The position numbers were made by a program, and so were the translations under genes. From positions 1-10,117 of the forward strand of contig JAHFTZ010000039.1 of NCBI GenBank assembly GCA_023265355.1: DNA of 10,117 nucleotides, in the 5' to 3' direction. This document shows positions 7,470 to 10,117 of this stretch, piece after piece; the first letter of the stretch is position 1; each line of letters begins with the position of its first letter. Below the pieces are notes generated by a model, which searched no databases, had not been told where the DNA came from, and was given only the letters and a program-made list of their open reading frames with translations. This stretch comes from Terriglobus sp. (GTDB lineage Bacteria; Acidobacteriota; Terriglobia; Terriglobales; Acidobacteriaceae).

Positions 7470-7506
7470 CGTTACGCAGGAATCAGGAGGTCTTTCCTGC
7501 GTAACG
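7470..7506 (-). repeat. 12-bp inverted repeat spanning the galE stop codon
   Basis: CGTTACGCAGGA (7470-7481) and its exact reverse complement TCCTGCGTAACG (7495-7506) flank a 13-base loop that contains the galE stop codon (7483-7485). On the mRNA strand one arm is galE coding sequence (codons for RYAG) and the other is the galE-DUF421 spacer, so a hairpin would form just before the second start codon. No T-run follows, so simple termination is unlikely; a role in coupling, processing or partial attenuation is possible. Confidence 0.6.
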
Positions 7507-8463
7507 TTGCTGATGCCACTTCCATGCACTCGCGATAATCTCGTCGAGCTGAGCGTAGCGCGGAGACCAGCCAAGCTCCGACTTGATCTTTTCCGAACTG
7601 GCGACCAGTACCGCAGGATCTCCGTCGCGGCGCGGTTCTTCGACTACGGAAATCTGTTTGCCCGTAACGCGCGAGACAGAGTCGATCACCTGGCGGACCG
7701 TGAAGCCCCCACCGCTGCCGATGTTGTAGATCGCGCGAGTCTGCTTTTCCAGGGATTGCAGGGCCAGGAGATGTGCGTCAGCAAGATCGGAAACATGAAT
7801 ATAGTCGCGGACGCAGGTGCCGTCTGGCGTGGGATAGTCGCTGCCATAGATCTTAATGCTTTCGCGACGCCCAAGGGCGACGTCGAGGATGAGCGGTATC
7901 AGGTGCGACTCCGGTTCGTGCGCTTCGCCGTACCCTTCGATCGCCCCAGCCACATTGAAGTAGCGAAGGCTGGCGTAGCGGAAGCCGTGGACACGATGGA
8001 ACCAGCCGAGGATGTGTTCCACGAGAAGTTTCGACTCGCCGTAGGCATTGGTGGGCTTTAGGGTTGCGTCTTCGAGGATGGGAGTTTTTTCAGGCTCGCC
8101 GTAACACGCAGCTGTGGAAGAAAATACGAGTTTATTGTTTCCCGTTGCCAGCATCGCTTCGAGCAGAGCGAGCGTGGAGGCAGTGTTGTTGCGGAAGTAG
8201 ATCTCCGGCTTCTGCATACTTTCACCCGCCTCGATGAGCGCGGCAAAGTGCATCACACCGTCAAACTTTCCGTCGCGCAGAGTCTGCTCCATCCTGGAAC
8301 GGTCGGCGATATCTGCTTCTATAAAAGTCGCACCGGGAGCAACAGCCTCGCGTTTGCTGTGGCAGAGATTGTCGTAAATAGTAACCGTGTGTCCGGCCGC
8401 AAGAAGAATACGGGAAACAGTTCCGCCGATGTATCCGGCCCCGCCTGTAACTAGAAGATTCAT
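7483..8463 (-). CDS. galE: UDP-glucose 4-epimerase
   Basis: Cytoplasmic NAD+-dependent enzyme that interconverts UDP-glucose and UDP-galactose, serving galactose use and the supply of galactosyl units for surface polysaccharides. The 326 residues compare with about 338 in E. coli GalE. It is an extended short-chain dehydrogenase: the NAD+ loop GGAGYIG (7-13), DNL (31-33) ending the second strand, HFAALIEAGESM (72-83), SSTAACYG (115-122) with T117 in the place of the E. coli Ser124, the catalytic Y141 and K145 (NAYGESK), LRYFNVAGA (166-174) and VRDYIHVSDLADAHL (218-232). The ATG at 8463 is chosen because the Rossmann fold starts immediately after it; the same frame is open 24 codons further upstream but that stretch is unlike any epimerase. 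GAGG lies 12 bases before this ATG. The DUF421 gene follows on the same strand. Whether it also acts on UDP-GlcNAc cannot be read here. Confidence 0.95.
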   Translation of the reverse strand: MNLLVTGGAGYIGGTVSRILLAAGHTVTIYDNLCHSKREAVAPGATFIEADIADRSRMEQTLRDGKFDGVMHFAALIEAGESMQKPEIYFRNNTASTLALLEAMLATGNNKLVFSSTAACYGEPEKTPILEDATLKPTNAYGESKLLVEHILGWFHRVHGFRYASLRYFNVAGAIEGYGEAHEPESHLIPLILDVALGRRESIKIYGSDYPTPDGTCVRDYIHVSDLADAHLLALQSLEKQTRAIYNIGSGGGFTVRQVIDSVSRVTGKQISVVEEPRRDGDPAVLVASSEKIKSELGWSPRYAQLDEIIASAWKWHQQRYAGKTS

Positions 8464-8505
8464 AACGTAATTTGTCCTCGGCGGCAAGTACTGGGTACGA
8501 CGTCT

Positions 8506-8520
8506 TGCAAGATTCTTGCA
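8506..8520. promoter_or_regulatory. Perfect 15-base palindrome upstream of galE, possible operator
   Basis: TGCAAGA-T-TCTTGCA is an exact inverted repeat around one central base, placed 43-57 bases upstream of the galE start codon, a common position for a repressor site. The regulator is not known and no gene for one lies nearby. Confidence 0.35.
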
Positions 8521-8642
8521 CAGTGCGAGCGACACCGAGCAATCAACTTATCGATTTGGCCGTTTGAAACACAGTGGAAAGAGATGCGAAAACAATCAAT
8601 CTACCGTAGATGACGCAACTTTCGTCTAACCCAACAGTTGCA

Positions 8643-8670
8643 TTGAAAAGCCCACCCTATCGCTTATCAT
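8643..8670 (+). promoter_or_regulatory. Sigma-70-like promoter for the TonB-family gene
   Basis: TTGAAA (8643-8648) and TATCAT (8665-8670) are 16 bases apart and each matches the consensus hexamer at 5 of 6 positions. Transcription would begin near 8677, leaving a leader of about 213 bases before the start codon at 8890. It is the best promoter match seen by eye in the window. Confidence 0.5.
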
Positions 8671-8801
8671 GATTGGACAAGGTTCAGAAGTTTTCTTCTG
8701 TGAACTCCCCATTAGAGAGAGAAACCCTTTCGCAGGCTCGGCGTCTTACAACTTTAGTAGCGGATAGCTCCCATCGCGCCATACATCTCAGTGACCTCCG
8801 C

Positions 8802-8827
8802 TAACCTCTTAATAACCTAACCGGTTA
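8802..8827. promoter_or_regulatory. Cluster of TAACC half-sites in the TonB-gene leader
   Basis: TAACC occurs at 8802, 8813 and 8818, and its reverse complement GGTTA ends at 8827, making the 10-base palindrome TAACCGGTTA (8818-8827). The first two are 11 bases apart, one helical turn. The cluster is 63-88 bases before the start codon and downstream of the predicted promoter, where a repressor could block transcription. No regulator is identified. Confidence 0.3.
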
Positions 8828-8889
8828 CTGACGGAAGCACACAATCAAGCGAGGCCCCTTTTTCGGGCCAGACGAGGACCGCACAAGTT

Positions 8890-9996
8890 ATGGCTATTCA
8901 GACGCCCACGCAGGAAAAACCCACGGTTGAGAAGTCCACGCGGACGAAGCCGAGCGAGATTCAGTTTTCTCACTTCGGAGTCTTGAACGCAGGAAAGCAG
9001 AGCCGCGGTTCTTTCTTCACAGCGCTGATTCTGAATGTCACAGCAGCCCTCATCATTCTTCTGCTCACTGCGGCAGTAAAGAAACAGCAGCACATTGAAA
9101 AGCTTTCGCGCCTGGACGCTCCGATTCCAAGGGAACTCAAGGAAGCGCCTAAGCCAAAGCCGATCCCCGTGCTGCCGAAGCCTCCTAAAATTGCTGTCGT
9201 GGAACCACCAAAGATCAATGTTCCAAAGATCGAGGTTCCAGAGCCACCCAAGATTCAGACGCCAGTGATGAAGGCCGCGCCGGTTCCCGTTCCCACGCCC
9301 GCGCCCCCCAAGGCAGTCACGCCACCTCCCGCTCCTGTGGTGATCAAACTGAATCAGGCACAGGCGACCTCCGTTGCGAATAACGATGCCCATCCCAGCG
9401 CGATCCGCCTGGGCAGCCAGACGAACCCAATCAAGAACGTCACCGGGCCTGCCGTTTCGCCTGTGAATCTCGGACGAGCCGGAGCACCAGGTATGCCCGC
9501 AGGAAATACGGGTCTTGGACCTGCCAGCAAAATCAACATCGGTGGCTCCGGTGCGCCGAATGGAAGAATGGGCGGTACGGATAATTCTGCTCATGCTGTA
9601 GTGGGCGTGAAGCTCGGTACACTTGGCGCAACGGGTCCCGTGACGGCACGTCCTGTGGGAGCGATTCAGATCGCCTCCACACAGCCGCAGGCGGTGCGTC
9701 CCACGACCGTTCCCCCAGCAGCTGCACGCACCCCACCGAAACTGGTCTTCAAACCGAAGCCTGTCTACACAGCAGAAGCGCGTCAGCTTCATCTGGAAGG
9801 CACGGTGTACGTCAAGATTCACCTCACGGCGGCTGGCGCCGTGCAGGTGATTGGAATTTCAAGCGGACTTGGACATGGCCTGGATCAGGCAGCCATTCAG
9901 GCCGTGGAAGGTATGCGCTTTTCGCCCGCCATGCAGGATGGCCATCCCGTGGACTGGGATGGTGTCGTAAATATCAACTTCCAGCTCGCAGGATAA
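8890..9996 (+). CDS. TonB-family energy transducer protein
   Basis: Inner-membrane-anchored periplasmic protein expected to carry energy from an ExbB-ExbD motor to TonB-dependent outer-membrane transporters. The 368 residues divide into a 40-residue charged cytoplasmic N-terminus, one membrane span (about 41-63), a Pro/Lys-rich arm (75-150, many PKP, PPK and VPxPxP units), a Gly/Asn-rich stretch with degenerate repeats (about 151-275), and a TonB C-terminal domain (281-368) with PVYTAEARQLHLEGTVYVKIHLTAAGAV, LDQAAIQAVEGMRFSPA and a final VVNINFQL strand. The N-terminus is longer than in E. coli TonB, and Asn49 stands where the usual span His is expected. GAGG is 12 bases before the ATG. A further start follows 100 bases downstream on the same strand; in many bacteria that place holds exbB, but too little is in the window to tell. 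The role is a family inference; the partner receptor is unknown. Confidence 0.92.
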   Translation: MAIQTPTQEKPTVEKSTRTKPSEIQFSHFGVLNAGKQSRGSFFTALILNVTAALIILLLTAAVKKQQHIEKLSRLDAPIPRELKEAPKPKPIPVLPKPPKIAVVEPPKINVPKIEVPEPPKIQTPVMKAAPVPVPTPAPPKAVTPPPAPVVIKLNQAQATSVANNDAHPSAIRLGSQTNPIKNVTGPAVSPVNLGRAGAPGMPAGNTGLGPASKINIGGSGAPNGRMGGTDNSAHAVVGVKLGTLGATGPVTARPVGAIQIASTQPQAVRPTTVPPAAARTPPKLVFKPKPVYTAEARQLHLEGTVYVKIHLTAAGAVQVIGISSGLGHGLDQAAIQAVEGMRFSPAMQDGHPVDWDGVVNINFQLAG

Positions 9997-10097
9997 ACTT
10001 TACAGCTCTCGATGGTTTTGACCTCTGCGAGGCAGAACCCTGAGTACAAAGATCAGTACACCCGTGGCAATGTCCACAACAGGAGCAGCAAAAGACC

Positions 10098-10117
10098 ATG
10101 ATGAACTTCCGCAAGCC
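10098..10117 (+). CDS. Start of a further gene at the window edge
   Basis: ATGATGAACTTCCGCAAGCC opens a frame (MMNFRKP or MNFRKP) with AGGAG at 10081-10085, about 12 bases upstream. Only six complete codons are visible, so the product cannot be named. Its place after a TonB-family gene makes an ExbB/TolQ-like protein a reasonable guess, no more. The 101 bases between the TonB stop and this start contain only small stems, such as TCTGC-GAG-GCAGA near 10023, and no clear terminator. Confidence 0.35.

Larger units (their letters stand above)
8464..8889. other. Divergent intergenic region between galE and the TonB-family gene
   Basis: This 426-base gap contains no convincing gene on either strand. 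It is more AT-rich than its flanks in places and holds candidate control elements for both directions: a 15-base palindrome near galE, a sigma-70-like promoter facing the TonB gene, a 6-bp hairpin (CAGAAG-TTTT-CTTCTG, 8685-8700) just after the predicted start of transcription, a cluster of TAACC motifs, and a GGCCC/GGGCC hairpin (8853-8869) immediately ahead of the ribosome site. No clear galE promoter could be picked by eye. Confidence 0.6.

Noticed and set aside
8464..8535. An N-terminal extension of GalE by 24 residues
   Set aside because: The added residues (MSLALCKNLARRRTQYLPP...) are unlike any epimerase N-terminus, and the Rossmann fold starts directly at the internal Met with an SD-like run upstream.
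8845..9822. A 325-codon minus-strand frame opposite the TonB gene
   Set aside because: The Trp/Arg/Gly-rich repeats in its translation are the reverse reading of the Pro-rich TonB arm; the plus frame has the span and the TonB C-terminal domain.

Overview
The window reads as an ordinary chromosomal stretch from a Gram-negative, moderately GC-rich bacterium. A TonB-type energy transducer with an intergenic SD-led start after it, a DUF4440/SnoaL-like secreted protein, and the style of the intergenic sequence all suggest an acidobacterium of the Terriglobia type (Terriglobus/Granulicella/Edaphobacter relatives). That placement is an inference from gene content, not from a marker gene. No rRNA, tRNA, CRISPR array, insertion sequence or phage gene is visible.

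Layout, left to right. (1) 1-1294, minus: a dicarboxylate/amino-acid:cation symporter that runs off the left edge. (2) 1368-1907, plus, divergent from it: a small exported NTF2-like protein. (3) 1988-4363, plus: a large soluble GAF-PAS-PAS-PAS histidine kinase with no visible partner regulator. (4) 4364-4512: a convergent intergenic gap that is rich in hairpins and looks like an interspersed repeat. (5) 4513-6477, minus: acetyl-CoA synthetase. (6) 6636-6854, plus: a 72-residue single-span membrane protein. (7) 6878-7459 and 7483-8463, minus: galE followed 23 bases later by a DUF421/YetF-like membrane protein, with a 12-bp-stem inverted repeat across the junction. (8) 8464-8889: a 426-base divergent regulatory gap holding a good sigma-70-like promoter. 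(9) 8890-9996, plus: a TonB-family protein, followed by the first few codons of another gene at the right edge.

Taken together the genes are housekeeping and envelope functions: uptake of organic acids, activation of acetate to acetyl-CoA, UDP-sugar interconversion, signal sensing and energy transfer to the outer membrane. The symporter and Acs would fit use of small organic acids, but they are not an operon and are separated by the kinase. I see no sign of a new multi-gene system. The points most worth a second look are local: a structured acs leader with tandem repeats, the inverted repeat at the galE stop codon, the repeat-like element between the kinase and acs, degenerate internal repeats and an Asn in place of the usual transmembrane His in the TonB protein, and altered cation/substrate-site residues in the symporter.
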